From: Cydia pomonella
Taxonomy: Eukaryota > Arthropoda > Insecta > Lepidoptera > Tortricidae
Length of the DNA stretch: 64,000 nucleotides
Assembly (NCBI RefSeq): GCF_033807575.1
Contig: NC_084725.1
Coordinates: 3,755,001-3,819,000 of the forward strand
Direction of reading: 5' to 3'
Of the stretch, positions 1-10,561 are shown one piece after another. The notes under the pieces were generated by a model that saw nothing but the letters and a program-made list of their open reading frames with translations, did not search any database and was not told the origin of the DNA. Both the position numbers and the translations under genes were made by a program. The first letter of the stretch is position 1. Each line of letters starts with the position of its first letter.

Positions 1-66
1 CTCCATCTTAGGTCCTGTCTTCACTTTCTATCAGGTGTGACTAGAGCCAATCGCCGATCAGTTTTA
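1..66 (+). repeat. Fragment of lepidopteran 'CACTTACCATCAGGTG' repeat
   Basis: CACTTTCTATCAGGTGTGAC matches the core of a common lepidopteran interspersed repeat; a second copy is at 43445-43605. Cut by the window start, so its full form is not visible. Confidence 0.45.
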
Positions 67-209
67 AATAAAAAAAACATATAAAACACCCATGGCTCAA
101 GAAAAAAATATAGGTATGTAAATAAATTGATTTCAAATGCCCTTACCGGAATTCGAAACCAGAGGACCATCGACTTCATTTGCAGGATCGTTTTCAATGA
201 CTGCTTTTA
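66..209 (-). repeat. SINE-B, old diverged copy
   Basis: Antisense remnant of the tRNA-derived SINE seen many times here: AAACACCCATGGCTCAAG..., then AATGCCCTTACCGG with a degraded B box (GAATTCGAAACC). Confidence 0.55.
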
Positions 210-283
210 AAACCAATTGGATGATTTATTAAACAGTTCCATAAAAAAATTTTTTTTTTGCGTGTTACGTTATACTCTTCCTA

Positions 284-583
284 GTGCGACTTGCAATCCG
301 GAGGTCGCGGGTTCAAACCCCGTCTCGTACCAATGAGTTTTTCGGAACTTATGTACGAAATATCATTCGATATTTACCAGTCGCTTTTCGGTGAAGGAAA
401 ACATCGTGAGGAAACCGGACTAATCCCAACAAGGCCTAGTTTACCCTCTGGGTTGGAAGGTCAGATGGCAGTCGCTTTCGTAAAAACTAGTGCCTACGCC
501 AAATCTTGGCATTAGTTGTCAAGCGGACCCCAGGCTCCCATGAGCCGTGGCAAAAATGCCGGGACAACGCGAGGAAGAAGAAG
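284..583 (+). mobile_element. SINE-A, 5'-truncated, with 17-bp target duplication
   Basis: tRNA-derived SINE lacking the A box; it starts at GTGCGACTTGCAATCCGGAGG, keeps the B box (GGTTCAAACCC), the shared core (GGTGAAGGAAAACATCGTGAGG) in slightly altered form, and the tail GGGACAACGCGAGGAAGAAGAAG. ACGTTATACTCTTCCTA occurs at 267-283 and again at 584-600, a perfect 17-bp duplication, so this is a recent insertion. Reading frames inside it are not genes. Confidence 0.9.
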
Positions 584-827
584 ACGTTATACTCTTCCTA
601 AGCAAGGTTAAGCTTTTAACATTGCTGACTATACTTAGTTGCAATTGGCTTACTTGACAGTTTTTTTGTAAATAATTTCAAAGGATCTTGATTTTCCTGA
701 GGATCAAATGTCTATATAGGACTCATGGCATTTAAGCAACACAAAGGTCAGAAATGAGAGTTAAAGTCTGACGCTCGCACTCGACGATTGAAACGCCTTT
801 AACAAAATGATAAAAATGATGAAACGT

Positions 828-1052
828 AGTTTCTGTTCTAAGTATGGGGAACCCCCAAAATTTATTGTTTTTTTTCTATTTTTGTGTAAACATCATAATG
901 CGGTTCATAGAATACATCTACTTACCAAGTTTGAACAGTATAGCTTTTATAGTTTCGGAAAAAAGTGGCTGTGACAGAATCGGACAGACAGACGGACATG
1001 ACGAATCTATAAGGGTTCCGTTTTTTGCCATTTGGCTACGGAACCCTAAAAA
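828..1052 (+). repeat. Lepidopteran 'GGTTCCGTA...CTAAAAA' repeat F, truncated copy
   Basis: Runs from AAGTATGGGGAACCCCC through CGGACAGACAGACGGACATG to GGCTACGGAACCCTAAAAA. Nearly identical to 63215-63430 and to the reverse of 27656-27880. It lies directly against the next SINE. Confidence 0.8.
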
Positions 1053-1374
1053 GCGCTGGTGGCCTATCGGTAAGAGCGTGCGACTTGCAATCCGGAGGTC
1101 GCGGGTTCAAACTCCGGCTCGTATCAGAGTTTTTCGGAATTTACGTACGAAATATCATTTCATATTCACCTGTCGCTTTTCGGTGAAGGAAAAAATCGTG
1201 AGGAAACCGGAATAATCCCAATAAGGCCCAGTTTTCCCTCTGGGTTGAAAGGTTAGATGGCAGTCGCTTTCGTTAAAATTAGTGCCTACGCCAATTCTCG
1301 GGATTAGTTGCGAGGCGGACCTCAAGCTCCCATGAGCCGTGACAAAATGCCGGGACAACGCGAGGAAGAAGAAG
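1053..1374 (+). mobile_element. SINE-A, nearly full length
   Basis: Starts at GCGCTGGTGGCCTATCGG (Pol III A box within the tRNA-like head), B box GGTTCAAACTC at about 1106, core CGGTGAAGGAAAAAATCGTG, and tail CGAGGAAGAAGAAG. Abuts repeat F; no clear target duplication seen. Confidence 0.88.
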
Positions 1375-2199
1375 TACCTAACCAGTATTGTCACATTAAA
1401 AAAAAATTATTTAAGTATTCTGATATTTAACACGTAAATTAGAAAATAATGAAATTTCGAATTTTGATTGAAAATATTGGAAAAATTTGCCCTTTTTACG
1501 CCAATAGATGACATGTCGCGACCATGTTTTTTTGGCAAAACTTATTAAAATCCCTATTTCTCCTCAGTGTTCAATATACACCGTGGGCCCATATAACCCG
1601 ACAGACTTAAAAGGTGTATTCTTGACCGCATTTAGAGACTAAAATGTCATACAGTTTTCTGAAATCGGTCTTGTTTTAAAGATGGCCTTCACCTTGAATC
1701 CGATCAAGTTGGATTTATATAGGTCGAGTGCAGCTCCTGCGTAAAACAGATGACACTGGCATGTAATCAGTGAGCGGAGTTGATACGACCCCCTCCCGGC
1801 GGAACTGTGCCTCCATATGTCGCTGTACTTCAGACAGTACTCTGCGACATATTTCTTGATTCGACGTAGCCATATACCCAGATCCGATGTGTGCAATTTG
1901 GTTTATCGTTTAAAAAGCGCGAGGTCAAGTAAAACTGTTGATAAAATTATGACGTAATATAATATTATCTTAATTATATTCTATCTTTTACATATAAAAT
2001 TTATGAACCTCCATGTCTGTTTTTATAAAAAAATTGTAAGTAATATCTATATTTTTATGTATGACTGTATATTTTCTGAAAAAAAAAATCGCTTATGGGT
2101 CATTTTACAAAAATCTTATTCCCAGGGGAATTATGGCCATAGATATTCGCAAATTCCCAGGAGATTCCGCTTTACGATGCCTCCATATCTTTGCCATAT
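1375..2199. other. Unassigned AT-rich stretch
   Basis: Holds an 85-codon antisense frame (1639-1896, C- and Y-rich) that I do not recognise; slightly GC-richer at 1690-1880, possibly an old element. Nothing else seen. Confidence 0.4.
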
Positions 2200-2385
2200 G
2201 CTCTATTAGATGGCGCCACTTTTTGATAATTAACAAATTGAACACATATCAGTGAAAGAATAAGGATCAAAGTCAAATGGCGTTTTAAAAGTTTAAATCA
2301 CGTGTCGAAAGATGGCAGTAAATTTACCGTGGCTACAAAGTTTTCTGTGATAATCCACCTCTATTTCAAATTATCTTTGTCGATA
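2200..2385 (+). repeat. Half of the 'ATTAGATGGCGCCAC' foldback element
   Basis: TCTATTAGATGGCGCCACTTTTTGATA through AAAGATGGCAGTAAATTTAC to CCACCTCTATT is nearly identical to 10785-10940, the right arm of a foldback element there. The other arm is absent here. Confidence 0.7.
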
Positions 2386-3090
2386 TCAATAAAACTTGAG
2401 TCAATTTTTAAATAATGCCTACTGCTGGTAATGGTCAATATGTTTTACTCCTAGTATGCTGCGCTCAATGTTTATTTTATTTTATCATAAAGTCCTTTAA
2501 ATATGCATGGATGAAATATTTTATGTACAGAAAGCAAATAAAATTCGGATTTCGAATATTTAGAAATGCTTACGTTTCTCAGAACCCACATTATGATAAA
2601 ACATATTGGACGTTATTGTTAGGGTCCTACTGGACGTAGAAATGAAAATGCGGACTGTATTAAAATAGGCTGGTTTATTCCGCCTTAATTACAAAGAATC
2701 CCGGCCAAACAATTATAAAAAAAACTATTACGGTATTCGTCCGTTGCCGGTGGAATATGTGAAGCCGAGTGTGTGCCGCGCGGCGCTTGCGGCTTGCCGC
2801 GATGACGTCGCGCTCTGTCCGCCGCCCGCGCGTCTCCTCCCGTGCGTATGTCCAGTACTTAACATTATTTTAAAAATATAATGGCGGATTTTTTACAAAG
2901 TAAATTCATAGTGTGTATTTAGATATAACCACACACTTAAACTATACGTAGGTTTAAGTGTTAAAAAATAATTAATTTAGTGTTAAGTACCAGAGTATAA
3001 TCCGTTTTTGAATTTCGTGTGTCAATGTATTTCGTACATCATGGTCACTTGTGACAGTTGAGACGTCGCTTCATTGAATGTGACGTTTTG
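2386..3090. other. Unassigned stretch with a CpG-rich patch
   Basis: Positions 2755-2850 are unusually GC/CpG-rich (GTGTGCCGCGCGGCGCTTGC, GATGACGTCGCGC) inside AT-rich DNA. It includes a CRE-like TGACGTCG. It could be a promoter or the regulatory part of an LTR element; no ORF supports either. Confidence 0.35.
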
Positions 3091-3232
3091 AGTTAAGCTC
3101 AACGAGGGGGGTGGGGTTAGGGTCGGCAACGCGCATGTAACTCCTCTGGAGTTGCAGGTGTACATAGGCTACGGAGACTGCTTACCATCAGTCAGGCCGT
3201 ATGCTTGTTTGCCACCGACGTAGAATATAAAA
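3091..3232 (+). repeat. Lepidopteran repeat D ('GCTTGTTTGCCACCGACGTAG')
   Basis: AGCTCAACGAGGGGGGTGGG, then GTTGCAGGTGTACATAGGCT, then CCACCGACGTAGAATATAAAAAAAA. Ends in an A-tail, as for a retroposed element. Other copies: 5365-5500 (-), 35980-36272 (+), 40755-40905 (-). Confidence 0.75.
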
Positions 3233-3825
3233 AAAAAAGTGTAAAAAAAAAAGTGATAGATTGCTAGTTAAGTTATTTTATATAGTAAAATAAAAGTTGG
3301 CTATTTTTAGTAAAATCTATGAAAGTGTGTACATGACAACTTAAACTGACTACCCTTTGATTAAGTGCCCTTGTGCCATGTAACTACCTTTTGTATTAAA
3401 AATACACGCTTTCTACGAATTAACTGATATTCACACAATTAAAAGAAATATTACTTTAATTATAAATGTAGAATTAAATATTTCAAATAAAAGGACTGAA
3501 TGTATCGAATATTAATTGTAAATGTAATTATTTGTGAACATGTCTTGGTAGTGGTGAATAAGAATAAGAATAATTACTTATATAAAAAAAAACTTATTCA
3601 CATTTAAAAGATCTCCTGAGGCCCCACACTAGGTTATGCTTGTCATGTGGCAGCCAGATTCGGTTTGAAAAATGTAGTAACATAAAATAGGTAGTAACTC
3701 CGGTAACATTATCCAACCAAAGATAAGGTTAATTAAGAACTAGGTAATATTATTCGGACAGAAGTACGTCTAATAAGTAATCTATTAATGAAATAATGCA
3801 CACTAAAGTTTCTCAGTGGGTGCGT
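3233..3825. other. Unassigned AT-rich stretch
   Basis: No ORF or repeat family recognised. Confidence 0.5.
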
Positions 3826-3847
3826 GCGTGTGTGTGTGTTTGTATGT

Positions 3848-3935
<88 letters not shown>
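3826..3935 (+). repeat. (GT)n microsatellite
   Basis: About 50 TG units with a few interruptions near its start. A Thr-His repeat frame on the minus strand is an artefact of it. Confidence 0.97.
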
Positions 3936-3936
<1 letters not shown>

Positions 3937-4275
3937 CATACTACACTAATTTTAACTTGAGCAAATAAAATTATTTTATTAATTATTTTGATCCCCCTGA
4001 AAACCCAGGCTATGATTATAACCTGACATATACCTAAATGCTGATACTGATTTCAAAAGTTCTAATTATTTAATCTCTAGACTCACAAATTAAAAGAGCA
4101 AAACCGTTTAAATATATTCTGACGGTGACCAAACCAAAAACGCGTCAAGCGAAGAAGTACAATAGCCGTGATAAAAAAATCATACATTTTTTGAACAAGT
4201 TCAAGGTCGGGACTAGTGTATAATGATATATTACGCGGGAAATTTTATGAAGCTGTTTCTACTAGTTATACACGT
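3936..4275. other. Unassigned AT-rich stretch
   Basis: Nothing recognised. Confidence 0.5.
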
Positions 4276-4503
4276 TGTTTATTTAGTCACCTGCAATAAT
4301 TTACCGGGTGAATATATAGGATATACTGAGCAACTTTAAGTATGGGACCAACCCAGAAATCGCAAAAAAAATTTGGCTGTCTGACATAGACATTTTCTAT
4401 GGGACAGAAAGTTTTTTTCCTGATTTCGGGGTTCGTCCCATCGTAATGCTCAGTATGGCCTATATATTCGGCCTGTAAATTATTGCAGATGACTAAATAA
4501 ACA
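4276..4503. mobile_element. MITE with terminal inverted repeats
   Basis: Left end TGTTTATTTAGTCACCTGCA and right end TGCAGATGACTAAATAAACA are imperfect inverted repeats about 28 bp long, and inner parts also pair (CTTTAAGTATGGGACCAACC with GGTTCGTCCCATCGTAATG). No coding capacity. Partial relatives lie at 21823-21870 and 24296-24375. Confidence 0.7.
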
Positions 4504-4604
4504 TTCTGTATAATTATTATAATTAAACACGTTACAACCCTAAAAACTTGTCACTCTAAATTCATACGCAAACTGCAACTTATTAAACAGAATCCGTATA
4601 ATGA

Positions 4605-4757
4605 ATCCCGTAGCGCTACGCCGTAGTGGCTCTACGGGTGCTACGAATTGCTACGCCAGTGTCGACAGAGCGCCCGCGGCAGGCGGACGCGTTCGCGACT
4701 TTCGCGAGTGAGTGACCGTTTGAAACTAGTGAACTCTAGTGAGTGACTCGAGTGTTG
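4605..4757 (+). promoter_or_regulatory. CpG-rich candidate 5' UTR/promoter
   Basis: Dense in CG dinucleotides (TAGCGCTACGCCG, GCGGACGCGTTCGCGAC) within DNA otherwise poor in GC, directly upstream of the candidate exon. The start of the patch, rich in GTAGCGCTACG, resembles the arms of the palindromic MITE at 44409-44560, so part of it may be transposon-derived. No TATA box stands out. Confidence 0.35.
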
Positions 4758-4815
4758 ATGGTGACCATCATGAAGCGGATTGGGATCCTGTTTAGACTTT
4801 TGTTCCTGTTAGATG
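4758..4815 (+). CDS. Candidate first coding exon (signal peptide) of a host gene
   Basis: ATG at 4758 opens a short frame with two basic residues then a hydrophobic stretch, MVTIMKRIGILFRLLFLLD, as in a signal peptide. It runs straight into GATG|GTAAGTTTTT, a near-consensus splice donor at 4816, leaving a phase-1 intron. The preceding 150 bp (4605-4757) is CpG-rich and unlike the AT-rich surroundings, fitting a 5' UTR or promoter. Signal-peptide exon, phase-1 intron and then a very long intron is usual for secreted or Ig-superfamily neuronal genes of insects, but the family cannot be named from 19 residues. No later exon is identified. A 58-bp exon can arise by chance, so confidence is moderate. 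Confidence 0.4.
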
Positions 4816-5364
4816 GTAAGTTTTTTGGGCTTGTTCTTTTGCAAGTTTGTGAGATAAAGTTCAGTAATGAATATATTTACGAGTAATGCGAATCCTTACG
4901 GAAGGTAAAATAGGATAGAGTGTGTTTTTAAAATGTTTTGAGATTATTTTACAGATTAAAAATTATGTCTTTTGTTTCGTTATAATCTTGATTATAACCG
5001 AGTTTATCTTAACATTAACACTTATATCCAAATTAATAACGGATTCGTAAATTTATAACATTTTTACGTTTAATTAACTTACAGTTTACAGGTTTGAAAG
5101 CTAATGTGTAACATTGAAAGATATGTATTATTTTTACCTATATATAAAAGGGTACTATTACCTATATATAAAAGGGTAAACACTAACCCAACCTAAGCTA
5201 AAAACTATTCAACTTACTTTTAAACAATAAAACAGCATTTTGGTGTGCAAATGAGAGACGTTTAAAAATATTTCTTTATCTTACTTTTTTCGGTCTCAAG
5301 GCTCTCATATAATTTGAGACTTAGACCATAATTTATAACTCCAGGTTTCAGTAAAATTATATCA
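4816..5364 (+). other. Putative intron start, AT-rich
   Basis: Begins with the GTAAGT donor; contains a short direct repeat TTACCTATATATAAAAGGGT (about 5135-5178, two copies). Otherwise nothing seen. Confidence 0.35.
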
Positions 5365-5500
5365 TTTTTTTTATATACCACGTCGGTGGCAAACAAGCAT
5401 GCGGCCCATCTGATGGTAAGCAGTTATCGTAGCCTATGGTCGTCTGCAACTCCAAACCTCGCTCAATTAAACTCAACTAAACTCAAACTCAATTAAATTA
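5365..5500 (-). repeat. Repeat D, antisense copy
   Basis: CGTCGGTGGCAAACAAGCAT, GGTAAGCAGTTATCGTAGCC, then CTCGCTCAATTAAACTCAAC, which breaks into a short ACTCAA-type repeat. Confidence 0.7.
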
Positions 5501-6362
5501 TAGTCGCAATTTTAGCTTTTGAAGTACATTGAAACTCAAGTCACATAAACATATTTTATATTAGATATTATGAAGTTAAGCATGCTCAAAATATTTTGAG
5601 CAATAACTTTCACACTAACACATGTATATTATTGTTTGTACTGCCAAAGTCGTGGTCAAACTCGTCGGAAATACGTATATAATGAGGTCAATTCTCTCGA
5701 GAGATCCATGAGTGTTGCGACCACATTGTTGAAGGCCGCTTCAGGTCATTTTTTTTTTCTTTTTATTGGAGAAACAACAGAAGTATGCGACAGGATAGTA
5801 GGTTACATTGTTAGGTACAAACAATATAGAGATGAACACTTACTTCCTTAAACGCTCTCACTAAAACATACATAAAATAAACGGACTTAACTAAACGGTA
5901 TGTTAACATACAAGTTTACCAAGTGTTATAGACCAAGCTTATGTATATTATAATATACCTTATATTTCATACATAATATACCTATGTAGATATCATACTG
6001 CCTGCCTCGATAACTAGTGAAAACATTGTTATGGCAGGTGCCCGGACGTCTTTGCAATAACCCAGCCTCCTTGTCCACTTAAACTTTAATCCATAGACCG
6101 TTATACTAATAATTTTTCTGCAATAGTCCCAATGCCTGCTGCAACCGGTTCATGGGCGTCTATTGTTGCGCCTGGGAACGGGTTCCAACAGGCGTTGTAT
6201 ATGACATTAAAGCTCTTCAAAGGGCTCTCTACGTGTTGGATCTACATATATTCCGACGCACGCCTTTAAAAAGAATGGGATTTATAGGTCCGTGAAATCC
6301 ATAAAGAAGTACATATTATACTAAACTTATTATTAAGGATTGGTTTAACAATGAGTATATAA
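5501..6362. other. Unassigned stretch
   Basis: 6000-6300 is of mixed composition with no frame; 5636-5851 holds a 71-codon frame without recognisable motif. No gene supported. Confidence 0.45.
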
Positions 6363-6886
6363 CTAGCACCGGTAACGGAGAAGATAAGGAGTAGTAGATT
6401 AGCATGGTATGGGCATGTAATGAGGAGGGATGACAGGCCATACAGGCAAAATAATCTTAGAGATGAATGTATGTGTCATATCTTTAGAGGATATGATGGT
6501 GTAAATCAAATGCCCGTATATATGCAAAATTAATTTAATAAAAAAAGGTGTAACTTGTACAGAGATCGTATTTGAAGTGAGCGATGACAATTAAAATTGT
6601 TCCATGCACTGTAAACGCCTGCCGATTATTTTACGCAAAGTTCACAACACACACTTAGCGCTCCATTTTTAACATAGGCTTTCAAAGCCTGTACAGTATG
6701 GCGGTGTATGTATGTATGACGGAGAGCGGATGGTAAACCCAAAAAACGATGGATGGATCGTGTGAAAGAGAATACGAGAAAGAAAGGATTGAGTGCTGAG
6801 GTGACGAAAGATAGAGGAGAATGGAAGAGAAGAACATTTTGTGCCGACCCCACATAACATGGGATAAGGGCAGGTAGAAGAATACG
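6363..6886 (+). pseudogene. LINE reverse-transcriptase C-terminal fragment, interrupted
   Basis: Two pieces of the C-terminal 'YGHVMRR...GRPKKRWMD' region of insect non-LTR reverse transcriptases. The first (6363-6470) reads RLAWYGHVMRRDDR in one frame. The second (6700-6886) reads RMVNPKNDGWIV-type sequence that frame-shifts and ends with CADPT*HGIR. About 220 bp of unrelated sequence separates them. Frame breaks and a stop make it non-functional. Antisense frames here are shadows. Confidence 0.65.
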
Positions 6887-6892
6887 ATGCAT

Positions 6893-7045
6893 ATTATACA
6901 ATACAATACAAATATACTTTATTGCACACCTCAATACAGAAACAGTACAAATAATACAACACATAAAGAAGAGGTAAACAACAGGCGGTCTTATCGCTAA
7001 AAAGCGATCTCTTCCAGACAACCTTTAGGTAGCGGAATTATAAAA
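6893..7045 (-). repeat. LINE 3' UTR end, antisense
   Basis: On the minus strand it reads GGTTGTCTGGAAGAGATCGC, then GTGCAATAAAGTATATTTGT and a TATTG-repeat end, the 3' terminus of a common lepidopteran LINE. Confidence 0.65.
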
Positions 7046-7102
7046 AAAAAATTTAATAAAAATTAAATTAAATTATACTTATTATTATGTAAGATAATTT
7101 TT

Positions 7103-7860
7103 GACGACCTTTCTGGATTAGTGGGCAGTGACCCTGCCTATGAAGCCAATGGTACCGGGTTCAAATCTTGATAAGGGCAATTATTTGTGTGATGAGCATA
7201 GATATTTTTTCCTGAGCCATGGGTTTTTTTTATGTACTTATTTAATTATTTATTAATATACCTATTATACAGTGTGTCCCTAGCTATTGGACAAAGCCAA
7301 AATGTATATAGCCATATGCATTAGGGTATTTAGAACCAGTGTACAAAGTATAATAACAACCGCTGTAGCGGTTTCGAAGAAATTAACAAATTACCATTTT
7401 TTTACTTTGGAACAGCCTGTATGTGTAAGTAGCTCCTAAGGTAATATCCTCAAAGTATGAAACCTTCTTCGACCTTTTTGATTATCTTTTTTATTTATGA
7501 CTTTCTTCTGCTTTTGCTTCTGACTTTTGAAAAATGTCATCATTATCAAATATTTCGAACAAATTGTCAAAAACACTGCCAAAGATTAACACACATATCA
7601 GTGTGTTTCTTTTTGTTGTCGATTATTGGAAATAACTTTTGTTCGAAAAATTTATTTTTTTGTCTTTTGTTCTAATTAAAAAAATATTAATGTCAGAGGA
7701 TTCCTGAGAAGTAACCCTACGTGGGATTTCAGGGTTTGTCCAATGGCTAAGGTCACCCTGTATATATCGTTGTCTTAGTACCCACAACATAAGCCTTATT
7801 GAGCTTACTGTGGGACTTACTTGTACCAGAATGTCCTTTAATATTTATTTATTTATTTAA
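7103..7860 (+). mobile_element. SINE-B copy split by a TIR element
   Basis: The tRNA-like head (GGATTAGTGGGCAGTGACCC) and B box (GGGTTCAAATC) lie at 7103-7262. The tail (CGTTGTCTTAGTACCCACAA to ATTTATTTATTTATTT) resumes at 7766-7860. The 0.5 kb between is the element at 7269-7762. Confidence 0.85.
7269..7762. mobile_element. TIR element nested in SINE-B
   Basis: Ends are inverted repeats: ACAGTGTGTCCCTAGCTATT and the reverse of AATGGCTAAGGTCACCCTGT, about 27 bp with some mismatches. It sits in a TATA stretch (TA target). A 72-codon Leu/Phe-rich frame inside (7457-7675) is not a recognisable transposase, so this is a non-autonomous element. Confidence 0.75.
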
Positions 7861-8310
7861 TTTTTACCCGCCAAAATCTGAATTTAGTCTAATAAGATAA
7901 TAATTAAACAGAAACAACAAATATTTATTGAACAAGTGGGAAAAGTTGTTTATTAACCGCTCGTGCTAATATTATCAATATTACACCCGAGCAAGCGAAA
8001 TATTCCAAACTTGAACCACGGGCGTAGCAAGTGGTTTGAGAAGTGGAATCTTGGGCGTTGCGAGGGTTTCACGGCACAAGGGTTAAACAAATTTGCTTCC
8101 GAGTGAAACACAAAAATTTTCACCACACTCATCGAAGGAAAATACAAAATATGAAATACCCAAACAAATCAAATCCAAATGAATGTAATAAAAAAACATT
8201 ATTCAAAATCTTAATTTACAAATTATCGTTTCTAAACAACACATCACACCTAAATAAATTGTCTCTCAAAAATAGACTAAGAGTTACATTTCCAAACAAA
8301 AAACTATGAA
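7861..8310. repeat. Diverged repeat shared with 36335-36600
   Basis: From about 8085, AAACAAATTTGCTTCCGAGTG, ACAAAAATTTTCACCAC and AAATCCAAATGAATGTAATA match 36345-36475 closely. The 8043-8309 frame lies within it and is not a gene. Confidence 0.6.
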
Positions 8311-8412
8311 ACTATGAAGGTTGACTGGTAGAGAATGCCTCATGGCATTAAGTCCGCCTTTTGTGCTATAAGGTTTTCTTTTGTGCAATAAAGATTAAAT
8401 AAATAAATAAAT
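8310..8412 (+). repeat. 3' tail of an RTE-like LINE
   Basis: AATGCCTCATGGCATTAAGTCC, CTTTTGTGCAATAAAGATT, then (AAAT)n. This is the familiar 3' end of a lepidopteran LINE; a second tail is at 44390-44630. Confidence 0.7.
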
Positions 8413-8632
8413 GGCTCATTACAGAAACTTTCAGTATTACCCACGAACAAGCTTTCTACGTAAACTCGTATATGACTTTGAATGTTGGATGACCTGCACG
8501 GATGATAACGATGTGGTCGCAAGTCTCGAGAGACTTGCGAGTTTGTTATATATTGTTCGCGGCAGCTTGACCAGCCGGGGCAGTTCTCAAGACGTCCCAG
8601 AGGCTAGATCTGGCCTTACTAAGTGTAAGTGA
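8411..8632 (+). other. Unrecognised 73-codon open frame, possible exon
   Basis: Reads MAHYRNFQYYPRTSFLRKLV and continues to a Ser/Gly-rich end. It starts beside an acceptor-like CATTACAG and stops within a donor-like AAGT|GTAAGT at about 8627. Not recognised. It could be an exon, an lncRNA segment or chance. Confidence 0.2.
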
Positions 8633-8796
8633 ATTTATTTACCTATTTAATCTATATTGCAAATAAGTTTTTGTCAAAAATTTAATTTTGCTACAAGCTT
8701 TTATCGCCGACTGTACTTTTATTTCCACAGGCAACGAATACTCATCGAGACAATTCTAATACCCCCAAACACAATTGTGTGTAAACTAATTAGTTT

Positions 8797-9035
8797 GCGT
8801 TGTTATATCACGTAGTTCCCATGGCCACCTCCTGTCTCCATCGTCAGATCAGCTCCATTTCATATCAACATTGCATTGTCGTCCAATTTCATATACAAAT
8901 TGGATGACAATGCAATGCAATATGCAAAATTTTAGCTCAATTGGGAATCGGGAAATGGGTCAAATTTAACTTCCAAGATTTGACCCACTCTAACTAACAG
9001 GGCAAGTTAAATAAAAGCTTGTAAAAATAACAACG
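8797..9035 (-). repeat. Lepidopteran repeat K with internal hairpin
   Basis: Contains GTTCCCATGGCCACCTCCTG, and GGGTCAAATTTAACTTCCAA to TTAAATAAAAGCTTGTAAAA. The same modules are at 29960-30215, 45915-46150 and 46600-47150. A hairpin with 21-bp arms (8869-8889 and 8897-8917, ATTGCATTGTCGTCCAATTT) lies inside. Confidence 0.65.
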
Positions 9036-10561
9036 CCCTATGCGGTTCTGCTCAAAAGTCATAAAAAAGCAAGCGCATATCATGCACAACAAGATCTTTC
9101 ATAAATAACCAGTGGTCTATATGGACGTAGGTACACTGACATGAAATATTTTAATCATGTTATTTATGGCCCAATTTGAACAATGCTTATATAGTCTGTC
9201 AAGCAAAGTATGTCAGCAGCAATTTACAGCAAAGTGAAGTAGGGCAACACTCAAAAAGCAGTATTGCTTTGGTATTGCGCTAAGAAAAGCAGCAATGTAC
9301 ATCGAACCAAAATATTTAATTATCATAACCTCAAATGTTACAAATATATTTACGATCAACGAGCGTGATTGTGCGTATGTTGTAGGCTTTGCTTAAGTTC
9401 ATGCACAAGCTTATTTAATATATGGGTATATAATGGTGACAGCAGAAATTTCTCTTGAAATAGTAACGATTCACTATTCACATACCACAGATAAAACACA
9501 GATGACACGCGATTTTGGAATTATTCGAAAGCAGTGTTGCTAACCCGCGATTTTTCAAAGCCGCCTTTTGCTACTGTCAAGATTTGCTTGACCAAGTATA
9601 ATTCTTTCTTTTAAAATTAAATGGCTTCAGTCCTGTGGGATTGCCAGTGTCAAGGTATTAGGAGAATTGTACGGTTAGTACAAGACAGTGTACGATGATT
9701 TTATCAGCTCTTGGTAAGCGATAGCTGGACTTTACAAGTAGCACGTGGACTACCAGCCGTTGACTCCAAAACGGTTCCTAAACGCGATTCAAGATTAATT
9801 TTCTATTCACTGCATACTATCACATTAGTTAATGTATAATAAGCTATTGATATTACACTTTGAACAATATTAATGAGGAAAAAGCAAAGGAATTAATCAC
9901 GAGGCGTGACTTTCGAGATGGCGCTCGAACCGGAAGACCTCAAATGTTAAAGCTTGTCAAAGTGACGTTTTGATTGAAGAAATGTCAGTTTTGACACTGA
10001 CAGATCGGTATCGCTGTGACATCTTATAAGCCTTATTCGAATGGGCAGTTAGTTATCGTGCGTCTCGCCCACGCCAATACATGTACAGAAAAGTATGACC
10101 GAAAAGCACGACAACTGAATGAAATCAGTTAGATTTCAATCTGATATCAGTGTAGGTGCGAAATGGCTTGCACATCACAAATAATGTTAGAACTATAAAG
10201 TGCCTTTCAGCAAACTTGCGAACTGTCGTTTAAATAACTACATTTGAACAACTTGTAAAACTTGCGAAAATGACCTCTATTAAATTTTTAAGTGTCAATT
10301 TAGGTTACGAAGAATCCGTGTCATGGCGGCGATGCTGCGTAGAGAAATCTGATAATTGCGCTACTCGATGCTATCGTATGTTGACTATGAAAATAATCAT
10401 TTTGGTACCAAAACTGATGTATGGCGCAACTACTCTATGCTTACGTCTTATTTCTCTATGTTTTTATTAACAACTGACTCCAAATATAGGGATAATAGAA
10501 TAGATGTCAAATACTAAAAAAATATACACGGTTAACGTCCTAGACCTAAGAGAATTTGATA
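9036..10561. other. Unassigned stretch
   Basis: AT-rich; 9955-10150 has fragments (GTGTCAAAAGTGACG-type, AAATCAGTTAGATTTCAATC) resembling pieces near 38840-38880. The frame at 10270-10470 has no recognised motif. Confidence 0.45.

Noticed and set aside
3733..3939. 68-codon Thr-His repeat frame
   Set aside because: Pure translation of the (CA)n strand of a microsatellite.
6626..7021. 131-codon antisense Cys/Ser-rich frame
   Set aside because: Lies across the antisense of a LINE fragment and a LINE 3' UTR.
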